Below the pieces are notes generated by a model, which did not search any database, was not told where the DNA came from, and saw nothing but the letters and a program-made list of their open reading frames with translations. A stretch of 64,000 nt of DNA, from positions 3,142,001 to 3,206,000 of the forward strand of contig NC_008148.1 of the NCBI RefSeq assembly GCF_000014185.1, given 5' to 3'. Position 1 is the stretch's first letter. Each line of letters opens with the position of its first letter. A program made the translations under genes and the position numbers. Positions 18,812-27,445 of this stretch are shown here, one piece after another. The stretch comes from Rubrobacter xylanophilus DSM 9941 (GTDB lineage Bacteria > Actinomycetota > Rubrobacteria > Rubrobacterales > Rubrobacteraceae).

Positions 18812-21073
18812 TTATACGGGGCGGGGGCGGCGGGGATTCGCGAAGAGGCCAGCCTTCAGCAGCGGGGGCGGAAGCAGGCGCGGGAGGAGGGGGCGCGGGG
18901 TGCGGTGGCGCAGGCAGCCGCGCCACACGCCGAGCTGGTAGGCGGCCAGCTCCAGCCACCAGAGGAGCGTGAAGAGCGCCGGGGAGAGGCCGGGTCGCAG
19001 CCGCCGGTGGTCCACGACCGGCGGGGGAAGCAGCAGCGCGAGCGCCGGGAGCCGCAGCGGCCGCAGAAGGAGGGCGGCCGCCCCCAGCGGCAGGCCGTAG
19101 TAGCGGGAGACGTTCGCGCCGAGGTGGTAGAGCTCCGCCCCGTGCTGGCGCAGCACCGCGCCGGCGACCGCCGGGAGCGGGAGCAGCGCGCCGGCCCGCC
19201 GCGCCCGGAGCAGCTTGGCCCCGGCCTCCGCCCCCATGAGCAGCGCGGAGAGCGCGGCGAGGAGGGCCGCCCCCCGCCGCGAGCGCCCCAGGGCGCCGAG
19301 CGCCCCGAGCCAGAGGCCGCCGGCGGCCGGCACCATCATCCGCCGCGCCGCCTCCGGGTGCCGCCGCTGCAGGTCGGCCTCGGAGGCGCCGTAGTCCGCC
19401 CGGCGGGCGAGGAGGGCGGCGAGGCGGGTCCGGTGGCGGTGCACCACCCGGGCGGAGGGCTCGTAGCGGACCCCCAGCCCGGCGCGCACGGCCCGCCACA
19501 CGAGGTCGGCGTCCTCGCCGAGCTCCATCCCCTCGTCGAAGCCGCCCAGGCGCAGCAGGGCCCGCCGGTCCCCCGCCAGGTTGCAGGAGGGCAGGTAGGG
19601 GACCGCCCCCCGCGGGCCCACCTCCCCGCCCTCCGGTCCCATGTCCAGCGGCGAGCGCGCGGCCTCGAAGGCGCCGAGCCTCCCCGCGGGCGGGGGGGAG
19701 AGCACGCGGCCCCCGGCCAGCTCCACCCCGGGGGTGCACAGCGGCGCCGCGAGGGCGCGCAGCCAGCCGGGCAGAACCTCGCAGTCGTCGTCCGTAAAGG
19801 CCACGACCTCCCCCCGCGCCGCCCGCAGCCCCAGGTTGCGGGCGGCGGACTGCCCCGCCCTCCTCTCCAGCCGGAGCACGCGCACGGGGAGCCCGGCGAG
19901 CGCCCGAGAGAGCGGCGGCTCCGAGGCGTCGTCGACGAAGATGATCTCCAGCCGGTCCCGCGGGTAGTCCAGCGCGAGCAGCGACGCCGCGCAGGCCCGC
20001 GCCCGGCGCGGCCGGTTCCGGGAGGGGACGACCACCGTGGCGGAGGGCCAGCGGGAGGGGAGCGTCCCCCCGGAGCGCGCCACCACCCGCCGCCGGACGA
20101 ACCCCTCCAGGAGGGCCGTGGCCCGGTCGAGCGGGAGTCCGGACGCGGCGGCCGCCTCCGCGGCGGTCCCGTTCCCCCCCAGGCGACCGAGGAGCCGGGC
20201 CGCCTCCGGGCCGACCCGGAGGGCGGCGAGCGGCCGCTCCGAGAGCAGGACGTGCCCTCCCCCGCCCCGCCGGACGGAGAGCCCGCCCCGGAGCCGGTAG
20301 CGCGGGGCGGGACCGCGCCGCAGCACCAGCGAGCCCTCCTCCGCCCGCTCGAGCCACAGCCCGGCCTCCTCCAGGTGCTCCAGCAGCTCCCCGGCGCCCT
20401 CCCGGAGATGCATCGGGCGCAGCGGGTCCCCGCCGGGGGGCAGGTGGACGAAGAGGGTGCCTCCCGGACCGAGCGCAGCGGCGAGCCCCCGCAGGGCGGC
20501 GCGGGGGTCCGGCAGGTGCTCCAGGACGTCCACCGCCGCGACCAGGTCGAAGGCCGCCTCCGGCAGCCGCTCGCGGCGCACGTCCAGCAGCCGGGCGGCC
20601 AGGCCGCGGCGGGCCAGGCGCCAGCCGGCGTAGGCGTTGAGGAGCGGGTTGATCTCGGCGAGGGTCACCTCCAGCCCGTGGCGGGCGAGGAGGATGCCGA
20701 GCGAGCCGATGCCGCTGCCGAAGTCCAGCACCCTGCGGGCCCGGCGCCCGAGCGCCTCCTCCAGCGCCCCCACCGCGGCGAGCGCGCTCTCGTCTCTGGC
20801 CAGCGCGTGCCACCAGGTCAGGTCGTAGAGGTAGTCCTCCGCCCCCCGGTAGAAGGCGCAGACCTCGGCGGGCGTCCGGGGCGCGGCGGCGCGCCAGCTC
20901 GCCGCGAGCCGGGTGGCCGCGCCCTCGCAGCGCGCGGCCACCTCCTCCTCGCAGAGCCCCAGGTAGCCGGCGAGCTCGCCCACCAGGCTCTCCCGCAGGC
21001 CCCGCCGCGGGGGCAGCACCAGCGCCTCCTCCCACAGCCGCCTCCGGCGCTCCGCGCGGCTAGCGCCCGCCAT
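18812..21073 (-). CDS. mftF: SAM methyltransferase fused to mycofactocin glycosyltransferase MftF
   Basis: A 753-residue protein in three parts. Residues 1-255 are a class I SAM methyltransferase: motif I VLDFGSGIGSLGILLARHG (115-133), acidic residue of motif II in LAEINP (138-143), and DLVAAVDVLEHLPDP (176-190). Residues 260-335 are the small PqqD-like domain that begins ordinary MftF proteins. Residues 345 onward are a GT2 glycosyltransferase with VVVPSRNRP, VAFTDDDCEVLPGW (the DxD-like acidic site at 428-430), FDEGMELGEDADLVWRAVRAG and a hydrophobic C-terminal region. MftF adds beta-1,4-glucose chains to premycofactocinol (known). The fused methyltransferase may O-methylate the glycan, as MftM does in mycobacteria (inference). 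It overlaps mftE by 14 nt and closes the operon. Confidence 0.88.
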   Translation of the reverse strand: MAGASRAERRRRLWEEALVLPPRRGLRESLVGELAGYLGLCEEEVAARCEGAATRLAASWRAAAPRTPAEVCAFYRGAEDYLYDLTWWHALARDESALAAVGALEEALGRRARRVLDFGSGIGSLGILLARHGLEVTLAEINPLLNAYAGWRLARRGLAARLLDVRRERLPEAAFDLVAAVDVLEHLPDPRAALRGLAAALGPGGTLFVHLPPGGDPLRPMHLREGAGELLEHLEEAGLWLERAEEGSLVLRRGPAPRYRLRGGLSVRRGGGGHVLLSERPLAALRVGPEAARLLGRLGGNGTAAEAAAASGLPLDRATALLEGFVRRRVVARSGGTLPSRWPSATVVVPSRNRPRRARACAASLLALDYPRDRLEIIFVDDASEPPLSRALAGLPVRVLRLERRAGQSAARNLGLRAARGEVVAFTDDDCEVLPGWLRALAAPLCTPGVELAGGRVLSPPPAGRLGAFEAARSPLDMGPEGGEVGPRGAVPYLPSCNLAGDRRALLRLGGFDEGMELGEDADLVWRAVRAGLGVRYEPSARVVHRHRTRLAALLARRADYGASEADLQRRHPEAARRMMVPAAGGLWLGALGALGRSRRGAALLAALSALLMGAEAGAKLLRARRAGALLPLPAVAGAVLRQHGAELYHLGANVSRYYGLPLGAAALLLRPLRLPALALLLPPPVVDHRRLRPGLSPALFTLLWWLELAAYQLGVWRGCLRHRTPRPLLPRLLPPPLLKAGLFANPRRPRPV

Positions 21074-21818
21074 CGAGGCCGCCGAGCACGGCCCGGGCCA
21101 GCTCCTCTGCCCGGGCCTCCAGGTACGCGTCGCCCCGCCCGGCCTCGGCGCGGGTCGGGTCCCCGAGCACCCCGCTCTCGTGGGCCGCCCGGAGCCCGCC
21201 GGACCTCAGCGCCTCCACGACCGCCCCCATGTCCCCGGTGTAGCCGGGGCGGGCCCTGTCGCGGCGCACGAGGTCCGGGCGGAGAGAGAGCATCTCCGAG
21301 GTCTCGCCCTCGCCGGCGTGCAGCCCGAGCTCGCCCTCCGGGATGCCCTCCCGCCGGGCCACGGAGGCCAGCGCGGGGGAGGGGGAGAGGAGATCCTCCT
21401 CAGACCAGACCGCGAGCTGCGGCAGCTCCCGGCGGAGCGCCTCGCGGGCGAGGGCGAGCGCCTCCCCGTTGCCCCCGTGCGCCGAGAGCAGCACCAGCCG
21501 CCTCGCCCCCCACGCCGCCGCCCGCCGGGCCGCCTCCACGAGCAGGCGGGCCAGCGTCTCCTTCTCCACCCCCAGGAGGCCGGGGAACCCGGCGTGCTCG
21601 TCGGAGCAGCCGAAGGGAAGGGCGGGGGCGACGAGCGCGCCCGGGAGCCTCTCGGCCAGAAGCTCGGCCAGCGCCCCGGCCCTCACGGTGTCGGTGCCGA
21701 GCGGCAGGTGCGGCCCGTGCTGCTCGGTGGCCCCGAGCGGGAGGATGACGGTCGTGTGCCCCGCCGCGACCGCCCGCTCCACCTCGGGCCAGCTCATCTC
21801 GGCGAGCCTAAGGGCCAT
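21060..21818 (-). CDS. mftE: Mycofactocin peptidase MftE (creatininase family)
   Basis: A creatinine-amidohydrolase-fold metallopeptidase of 252 residues. In the pathway it releases the modified C-terminal Val-Tyr core from MftA (known for MftE). Metal ligands are visible in GATEQHGPHLPLGTDT (Glu32, His34 and Asp43), in LSAHGGNGEA and in HAGEGETSEML near residue 166. It overlaps mftD at its start and the mftF fusion at its end, so expression is tightly coupled. Confidence 0.92.
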   Translation of the reverse strand: MALRLAEMSWPEVERAVAAGHTTVILPLGATEQHGPHLPLGTDTVRAGALAELLAERLPGALVAPALPFGCSDEHAGFPGLLGVEKETLARLLVEAARRAAAWGARRLVLLSAHGGNGEALALAREALRRELPQLAVWSEEDLLSPSPALASVARREGIPEGELGLHAGEGETSEMLSLRPDLVRRDRARPGYTGDMGAVVEALRSGGLRAAHESGVLGDPTRAEAGRGDAYLEARAEELARAVLGGLDGGR

Positions 21819-23010
21819 CGCCCCCGGGCGCCCCGAGGCGGCGCTCGAAGCCCTCGGGGACGACGAGGTCCTCCCTCCCCACCTCGTGCACGGAGCCCTT
21901 GCCCACCCCCCGCAGGGTGGACTCCACCCCGGCCCGCAGGATGTCCAGCACGTTCTCCACCCCGGCCTGGCCGCCCGCGGCGAGCCCCCACAGGTATGCC
22001 CGCCCGATCATGACGGCCCGGGCGCCCAAAGCCAGCGCCTTGACCACGTCGCTGCCGCGCCGGATGCCGCCGTCGAGCAGCACCTCGGCCCGGTCGCCCA
22101 CCGCCTCGGCCACGGCGGGCAGCGCCCGGACGGAGGCCGGGAGGCCGTCGATGTTGTTGCCCCCGTGGTTGGAGACGGAGACGGCCGTAACCCCCGCCCC
22201 CTCGACGGCCCGCAGGGCCTCGTCCGCCCGCATGACGCCCTTTAGCATAAAGGGGCCCTCCCAGCGCCCCCGCAGCCAGGCCACGTCCTCCCAGGTGGGC
22301 GGGGGGGTCTGCATCCACTCGGCGTAGGCCCCGAAGAACGTGGGGGCCGGGTCCTTGGGGGAGGGCGCCATGTTGGGCACGGTGAGCTCGGGGAGGCGGC
22401 GCGCCCGGGCGTAGCGCAGGAGCCAGCCGGGCCGGCCGGCGACCTCCGGCGCGAAGCGGAGCGCCGTCCTGAGGTCTATCTTGTCCGGGATGCGGGGGCT
22501 CCCCCAGTCGCGGCTGTGGGAGAAGGACCAGTCGAGGGTGAGGATGAGCCCGGCCGCCCCCGCCTCCCGCGCCCGCTCAAGCACCCGGAGCATCCGGTCC
22601 CTGCCCCCCACCCAGTAGGTCTGGAAGAAGGTCTTGGGGTTGGCGGCTACGACCTCCTCCACCGGCTTGCTGGCGAAGGAGCTCAGGCCCATCGCCGTCC
22701 CCCGGGAGGCGGCGGCGCGGGCGACCGCGAGCTCGCCCTCGGGGTGGACGGCCTGCACCCCGGTGGGTGAGACGAGCACGGGCAGCGAGACCTCCTGGCC
22801 CATCACCCGCGTGGAGAGCTCGAAGCCCCCGGGCGCCCCCACGAGCCGGGGCACGAGGCCCAGCTCGTCGAAGGCCGCCACGTTGTCCCTGAGCGTGAGG
22901 CCCTTCTCGGTCCCGGCGAGGAGCGCCTTGTACACCGACCGCGGCAGCCGGCGCCTGGCCCTCCTGTGGGCCTCGGCGACCGACTCGAACCACTTTCGGC
23001 TGCTGGCCAC
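21808..23010 (-). CDS. mftD: Mycofactocin FMN dehydrogenase MftD
   Basis: FMN-dependent alpha-hydroxy-acid dehydrogenase family enzyme of 400 residues. MftD oxidises the AHDP intermediate to premycofactocin (known). The TIM-barrel flavin motifs are visible: LPVLVSPTGVQAVHPEGELA near the N-terminal third, GLILTLDW, SVSNHGGNNIDGLPASVRALP with the active-site His, and VLLDGGIRRGSDVVKALALGARAVMIGR, the phosphate-binding part. SNHGGNN-DG, rather than SNHGGRQLD, is typical of MftD. The GTG at 23010, behind GGGAGAGC, gives the normal length; a longer frame would run into the MoxR/VWA gene. Confidence 0.92.
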   Translation of the reverse strand: MASSRKWFESVAEAHRRARRRLPRSVYKALLAGTEKGLTLRDNVAAFDELGLVPRLVGAPGGFELSTRVMGQEVSLPVLVSPTGVQAVHPEGELAVARAAASRGTAMGLSSFASKPVEEVVAANPKTFFQTYWVGGRDRMLRVLERAREAGAAGLILTLDWSFSHSRDWGSPRIPDKIDLRTALRFAPEVAGRPGWLLRYARARRLPELTVPNMAPSPKDPAPTFFGAYAEWMQTPPPTWEDVAWLRGRWEGPFMLKGVMRADEALRAVEGAGVTAVSVSNHGGNNIDGLPASVRALPAVAEAVGDRAEVLLDGGIRRGSDVVKALALGARAVMIGRAYLWGLAAGGQAGVENVLDILRAGVESTLRGVGKGSVHEVGREDLVVPEGFERRLGAPGGDGP

Positions 23011-23018
23011 CGCTCTCC

Positions 23019-24881
23019 CTAGGCCGCCAGGCAGCTGCTGACCGCGGCCGGTATCTCGGCGATGCTCCCCGCGGCGGCGCACCGGCCCCTCCCCAGGTCG
23101 GCGAGGCGGCGGCAGCGGGCCAGGGACTCCGGCCCCCTCGCGGCGGCCACCACGTGCAGCCGCGGGAAGGAGGCGGCGACGGGCTCCGCGGGGGGGCCGG
23201 TGGTCTGCAGGCCGTCGCTGAACAGCAGCCCGGTGCGCTCCCTGAGCCCGGTGCCCTCCAGCTCCTCTAGCCCGGCGCGGAGGCCGAGGCAGAGGTCGGT
23301 GAGGCCCCGCGCGGGCAGCGAGAGCACCCGGTCGAGGAGCGCCTCCAGCGAGACGCGCTCCTCGAGGCGTTTGATCACGGCGGCCTCCCGCCAGAAGGCG
23401 ACCACGGCGAAGGGGTCCGGAGCGACGCGCACAGCGAAGGCCGCGGCGGCGAGCCCGGCGCGCAGGAGCGCCCCCCCCTTCATGGAGCCGGAGGCGTCGA
23501 GCACCAGGGCGTAGGCGCGCCGGTGGTGGCGCCTGTCGAGGACGAAGAGCTCCTCGTCGCGCGGGGCCGGGGGGAGGAGGGCGCGCTCCAGGGAGCGGTC
23601 CAGGTCCAGCTCGGCGGCCCGCCCGCGGTAGGGGGAGCTCGCCAGGCGGCCGCCCCCGGCGGCGGGGGCGGCGTCCCGCCGGGCGGTGCGCAGGATGATC
23701 TCGCGCGCCAGGCGGCGCGCCAGGGCCCGCAGGTCGGCCCGGTCGTAGAGCTCGGAGAGCTCGCCCAGCACCTCAAGCGGCTCCTCGCCCTCGGCCAGGA
23801 TGGCGCCCTCCAGAGCGGCGGCGTCGAGGCTGCCGGCCTGCGCGAGGCGGCCGGCGAGCCCGGGCCGGCCCCTCGCGAACGACCTGAAGGACCCCTGCCC
23901 CACGGCCCTCCGGCCCTCCCCGCCGGGGTTCGGGCGGGAGCCTGCCGGGGCGCGGTCGCGCGCGCCGTTCGCGGAGGGCGGCGGGGACTCCTCCGGGCCC
24001 TGCGGGCCGCGGAGGGCGGCGAGGACCACCTCCTCGACCACCTCGTCGGCGGTGCGCCCCGAGGCCTCGCGCACCGCGATCTTGATGGAGAAGGCCGTCT
24101 GGGCGGCGGAGACCAGCGCCCGCCGGACCGCCCCGTCGCGGGGGGCGTCGGAGGAGGCCAGCCCGCGCAGCCGCAGCAGCTGTCCGGCCACCAGCACGAA
24201 GTCTATCGCCGCGCGCACCGAGGCCCCCATCCGCACGTCGGGGTGCGAGCGGGTCAGGCGGGCGGCCCGGACGGCGAGGCGCACCAGGAAGGCGTCCCCG
24301 CTCCCGGTCTTGCGGGACACTATCTCCCGCTCCTCCTCCTCCGGCTGGTAGTCCAGCCGGACCCGGCACAGGCGGTCGGTGACCGCCCCCCCGAGCCGGG
24401 CGGTGCCGATGTTGTCGAAGGGGTTCATGGCCGCAACCACCCGGAAGCCCTCCTCAGCCCGCACCACGCCGGCGCGGGGGATCGAGAGCTCGCGCTCGGC
24501 CATCGCGGTGAGCAGGGCGTTCAGGGTGTCCTCGGGCACCCGGTTGAGCTCCTCGATGTACAGGATGCCGCCCTCGCGCATCGCCTGGGGGAGGGGGCCG
24601 TAGACGAAGCTCTCCGGCCCGTAGTCCTCCCGCAGCACCCGGGAGGGGCTGTGGTGGCCCACCAGCTTCGCCGGGGTCAGGTCCGCGTTGCCCTCCACGA
24701 AGCGCAAACTCACGCCGCTCGCCCGCGTGACCGCGCGCAGCAGGGTGGACTTGCTCGTCCCCGGCGGCCCCTCCAGGAGCACGTCGCGGCCCGCGGCGAG
24801 CGCCGCGAGGAGGAGCTGCAGCTCCTCCTCGCGGCCGACGACGCCGCGCCGGACCTCGTCGTGGATGCGGATCAGGTCCAC
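23019..24881 (-). CDS. MoxR-type AAA+ ATPase fused to a VWA domain
   Basis: A 620-residue fusion resembling ChlI/ChlD joined together. The AAA+ part (about 1-300) has Walker A LLEGPPGTSKST, Walker B GGILYIEELNRVPEDTLNALL and sensor-1 AAMNPFDNIGTARL. A linker of low complexity follows (about 300-340). The C-terminal VWA domain (about 445-620) has an intact MIDAS, VLDASGSMKGG, plus LTDLCLG and LFSDGLQTTG. MoxR/VWA pairs mature or insert metal into enzymes (known for several families). Its place between the NDMA-dependent ADH and mftD suggests it activates an enzyme of this operon (inference). The start is a GTG with AGGTGA nine bases upstream. Confidence 0.85.
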   Translation of the reverse strand: MDLIRIHDEVRRGVVGREEELQLLLAALAAGRDVLLEGPPGTSKSTLLRAVTRASGVSLRFVEGNADLTPAKLVGHHSPSRVLREDYGPESFVYGPLPQAMREGGILYIEELNRVPEDTLNALLTAMAERELSIPRAGVVRAEEGFRVVAAMNPFDNIGTARLGGAVTDRLCRVRLDYQPEEEEREIVSRKTGSGDAFLVRLAVRAARLTRSHPDVRMGASVRAAIDFVLVAGQLLRLRGLASSDAPRDGAVRRALVSAAQTAFSIKIAVREASGRTADEVVEEVVLAALRGPQGPEESPPPSANGARDRAPAGSRPNPGGEGRRAVGQGSFRSFARGRPGLAGRLAQAGSLDAAALEGAILAEGEEPLEVLGELSELYDRADLRALARRLAREIILRTARRDAAPAAGGGRLASSPYRGRAAELDLDRSLERALLPPAPRDEELFVLDRRHHRRAYALVLDASGSMKGGALLRAGLAAAAFAVRVAPDPFAVVAFWREAAVIKRLEERVSLEALLDRVLSLPARGLTDLCLGLRAGLEELEGTGLRERTGLLFSDGLQTTGPPAEPVAASFPRLHVVAAARGPESLARCRRLADLGRGRCAAAGSIAEIPAAVSSCLAA

Positions 24882-24891
24882 GGCTTCGGGG

Positions 24892-26019
24892 TCACCTCGC
24901 CCAGTCGTAGACGATCACGCCGCGGATGTTCTTCCCGTCGAGCATGTCCCTGTAGCCCTGGTTGATCTCGTCGTGGGAGTAGGTGCGGGTGATGAGCTCG
25001 TCCACCTTGAGCTTGCCCGTCCGGTAGAGCTCCAGGTAGCGCGCCAGGTCGGCGTTGACCGGCGAGTCGCCGTACATGGTGCCGACCACCTCCTTGGCGA
25101 AGAGCGTCAGCTCGTAGGGCGGGACGTCTATGTGCTGGTGGTCGTAGCGGGCGACCCCGGTCACCACCACCCGGCCGCCCTTGCGGATGGCCTTGAAGGC
25201 CTGCCCCACGTGCTCGGGCAGCACGTTGTCTATGGTGATGATCGCCTTGTCCGCGCCGACCCCGTTGGTGAGGTCGACGACCGTCTGGACCGGGTCCCGC
25301 TCGTTGGGGTTTATGGTGTGGGTGGCGCCGAGCTCCTCGGCGGTCTCCAGCTTGAAGTCCACCGGGTCAACCGCCACCACCTTGGAGGCGCCCTTCACCG
25401 CCGCGCCCTGCACCGCGTTGATGCCGACCCCCCCGATCCCGAAGACCACCACCGTCTCGCCCGGCTGGACGTCGGCCTTGTTGACCGCCGAGCCGAAGCC
25501 CGTGGGCACGCAGCAGCCCACGATGCAGACCTTCGTCAGGTCGAGGTCCCTGTCGATGGGGACGATGGAGGCCTCGGGGACCACGGTGTACTCGCTGAAG
25601 GTGGAGATGCAGCAGAACTGCCCGGCGTCCTGCCCGTCGGCGGTGTGCATCCGGAAGGTGCCGTCGAGCTGGGGCCCCTGCAGGATCGCCGCCCCCCGGT
25701 CGCACAGGAAGCTGAGGCCCATGGAGCAGAACCGGCAGTGGCCGCAGGCGGGGATGAAGGTGAGCAGCACGTGATCCCCCGGGCTGACCCGCGTCACCCC
25801 GGGCCCCACCTTCTCCACGACCCCGGCCCCCTCGTGCCCCCCGATCATGGGGAAGTGCAGCGGGCCGTACTCCCCCGTCACCATGTGGTAGTCCGAGTGG
25901 CAGAGCCCCGTGGCCGCGAGGTGCACCAGCACCTCGTTCTGCTTGGGGTCGTCTACCTCGATCTCCTCGACCCTGAACTCCTGCCCCTCGCCGTAGAGCA
26001 AAGCCGCGCGACTCTTCAC
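24892..26019 (-). CDS. NDMA-dependent, mycofactocin-associated zinc alcohol dehydrogenase
   Basis: A 375-residue zinc-dependent medium-chain dehydrogenase. Catalytic zinc ligands are Cys40 (TGLCHSDYH), His62 (GGHEGAG) and Cys169 or 170 (GCCVPTGFG). Structural zinc is bound by Cys92, 95, 98 and 106 (CGHCRFC and LSFLC). The NAD-binding motif is VFGIGGVGIN (192-201). The pattern matches TIGR03989, whose members keep NAD(H) bound and need an external acceptor, now thought to be mycofactocin. The GTG start sits behind AAAGGAGGAG; the upstream ATG at 26040 has no such site and overlaps mftC. It is likely the main user of the cofactor made by its neighbours. Confidence 0.92.
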   Translation of the reverse strand: MKSRAALLYGEGQEFRVEEIEVDDPKQNEVLVHLAATGLCHSDYHMVTGEYGPLHFPMIGGHEGAGVVEKVGPGVTRVSPGDHVLLTFIPACGHCRFCSMGLSFLCDRGAAILQGPQLDGTFRMHTADGQDAGQFCCISTFSEYTVVPEASIVPIDRDLDLTKVCIVGCCVPTGFGSAVNKADVQPGETVVVFGIGGVGINAVQGAAVKGASKVVAVDPVDFKLETAEELGATHTINPNERDPVQTVVDLTNGVGADKAIITIDNVLPEHVGQAFKAIRKGGRVVVTGVARYDHQHIDVPPYELTLFAKEVVGTMYGDSPVNADLARYLELYRTGKLKVDELITRTYSHDEINQGYRDMLDGKNIRGVIVYDWAR

Positions 26020-26036
26020 CGCTCCTCCTTTCCCGA

Positions 26037-27140
26037 TCACCCGCGGTCTGTGGGGAACCCTATTCTAGCGCCGCCGCCCGCCCCGCGCCCTCCGGAAGCC
26101 AGCGGGACGAAGCGCCCCCGGCCCTCCCCCTCCCCCCTGCCGAAGACGCAGTCGGGGTCGGGGGAGTCCAGCGGGCGCCCGGTGAAGTGCTTGACGGCCA
26201 TGCACCCCCCGTGGCACAGGCGGTAGGCGTTGCAGCTCCGGCACTCCCCGCCCACCTGCCACTCGCGCAGGCGGGCGAAGAGCGGGGAGTCCCGCCACAC
26301 CCCGGCGAAGCCTCCGGGGTCGCGCACGTTACCCGCCAAGAACTCGGGGGCGAGCACAAAGGGGCAGGCGTAGACCTCCCCCACCGGGTCCACGCAGCAC
26401 ACGATGCGCCCCGCCCCGCACATGTTCATCCCCTGCAGCGGTCGGCCGTAGGCGGAGAGGTGGAAGAAGGAGTCCCCCGTGAGCACGTCCGGGTGGGCGT
26501 GCAGCCAGCCGTAGAGCCGGCGGTTCTGCTCGCGGGTCGGGCGCAGCGCCTCCCACACGTTCGCGCCCCGGCCCGAGGGCCTGAGGCGCGTCAGGCGGAG
26601 CTGGGCCCCGTACCCCTTCGCGAGCGCGTAGAGCTCGTCGAGCTGGCCGAAGTTGTGGCGGGTGAGGACGGTGTTTATCTTGAAGGGGACGGAGCGCCCG
26701 GCGAGGCGCTCCATGGCACGCCTCGCCCGCCTGAAGGAGCCGTTGCCCCGGACGGGGTCGTTGGTCTCGGGGGTGGCCCCGTCGAGGCTTACCTGCACGT
26801 CGAGGTAGTCGCGGGAGGAGATCCAGTCCGCCGCCTCGTCGTCCACGAGGGTGCCGTTGGTGGAGAACTTGACCCCTATGCCCCTCTCCAGGCAGTAGTC
26901 CATGAGCTCGAAGAAGTCCGGTCGGGTGAGGGGCTCGCCGCCGCCCACGTTTATGTAGAAGACCTGCATCTCGGCCCACTCGTCGATCAGGCGCTTCGCC
27001 TCCCCGGTGGTGAGCTCGTTTTCGCGGCGCACCCCCGAGGCGGAGAGGCAGTGGGCGCAGCGCAGGTTGCACCCGTAGGTGAGCTCCCAGGTGAGGCAGA
27101 TGGGGGCCTCCAGGCCCCTTCTCAGCAGCTCATAGCTCAC
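26037..27140 (-). CDS. mftC: Mycofactocin radical SAM maturase MftC
   Basis: Radical SAM/SPASM enzyme of 367 residues that decarboxylates the C-terminal Tyr of MftA and then cross-links Val and Tyr (known). The SAM cluster motif is CNLRCAHC (Cys24, 28 and 31). GGGEP (66-70) is the SAM-binding loop. Auxiliary-cluster cysteines of the SPASM domain are at 241, 248/249, 259, 300, 303, 309, 313 and 331. The last 30 residues are a poorly conserved Gly/Arg-rich tail. It overlaps mftB by 11 nt at its start. Confidence 0.95.
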   Translation of the reverse strand: MSYELLRRGLEAPICLTWELTYGCNLRCAHCLSASGVRRENELTTGEAKRLIDEWAEMQVFYINVGGGEPLTRPDFFELMDYCLERGIGVKFSTNGTLVDDEAADWISSRDYLDVQVSLDGATPETNDPVRGNGSFRRARRAMERLAGRSVPFKINTVLTRHNFGQLDELYALAKGYGAQLRLTRLRPSGRGANVWEALRPTREQNRRLYGWLHAHPDVLTGDSFFHLSAYGRPLQGMNMCGAGRIVCCVDPVGEVYACPFVLAPEFLAGNVRDPGGFAGVWRDSPLFARLREWQVGGECRSCNAYRLCHGGCMAVKHFTGRPLDSPDPDCVFGRGEGEGRGRFVPLASGGRGAGGGARIGFPTDRG

Positions 27141-27408
27141 TGATCATCCCCCTCTCTTTCAGCCGGCCCAGGGCCTTCTTTATCGTTCGGAGCTCGCCCT
27201 CCTCCAAACCCCGCTCGGCGGCGAGCTCGGAGAGCGCCTCGGCCAGCGTCCGGGTGCCGTCGAGCCCGAGCAGGAGGTCGACCAGCGGCCGGGAGCGCAG
27301 AAAGAGGAGCGCCCGGTCGTCGTGGCGGTAGAGCAGCCCCCCGAAGCGCTCGGGCCGCACGGAGACCCGCGGCGCGAGCCGGAACCTGGCCTCTTCCCTC
27401 AGCGGCAA
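27130..27408 (-). CDS. mftB: Mycofactocin peptide chaperone MftB
   Basis: PqqD-like RiPP recognition protein of about 92 residues that delivers MftA to MftC (known for MftB). FRLAPRVSVRPERFGGLLYRH near the start and LLFLRSRPLVDLLLGLDG match the family. The TTG is preferred because GAGGAAGGGGGG lies just upstream and the family-like sequence begins soon after; a longer frame would overlap the SDR gene. It overlaps mftC by 11 nt. Confidence 0.88.
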   Translation of the reverse strand: MPLREEARFRLAPRVSVRPERFGGLLYRHDDRALLFLRSRPLVDLLLGLDGTRTLAEALSELAAERGLEEGELRTIKKALGRLKERGMISEL

Positions 27409-27445
27409 CGGCCCCCCTTCCTCCCTCCCGCGTGCGCGGCCCGCC

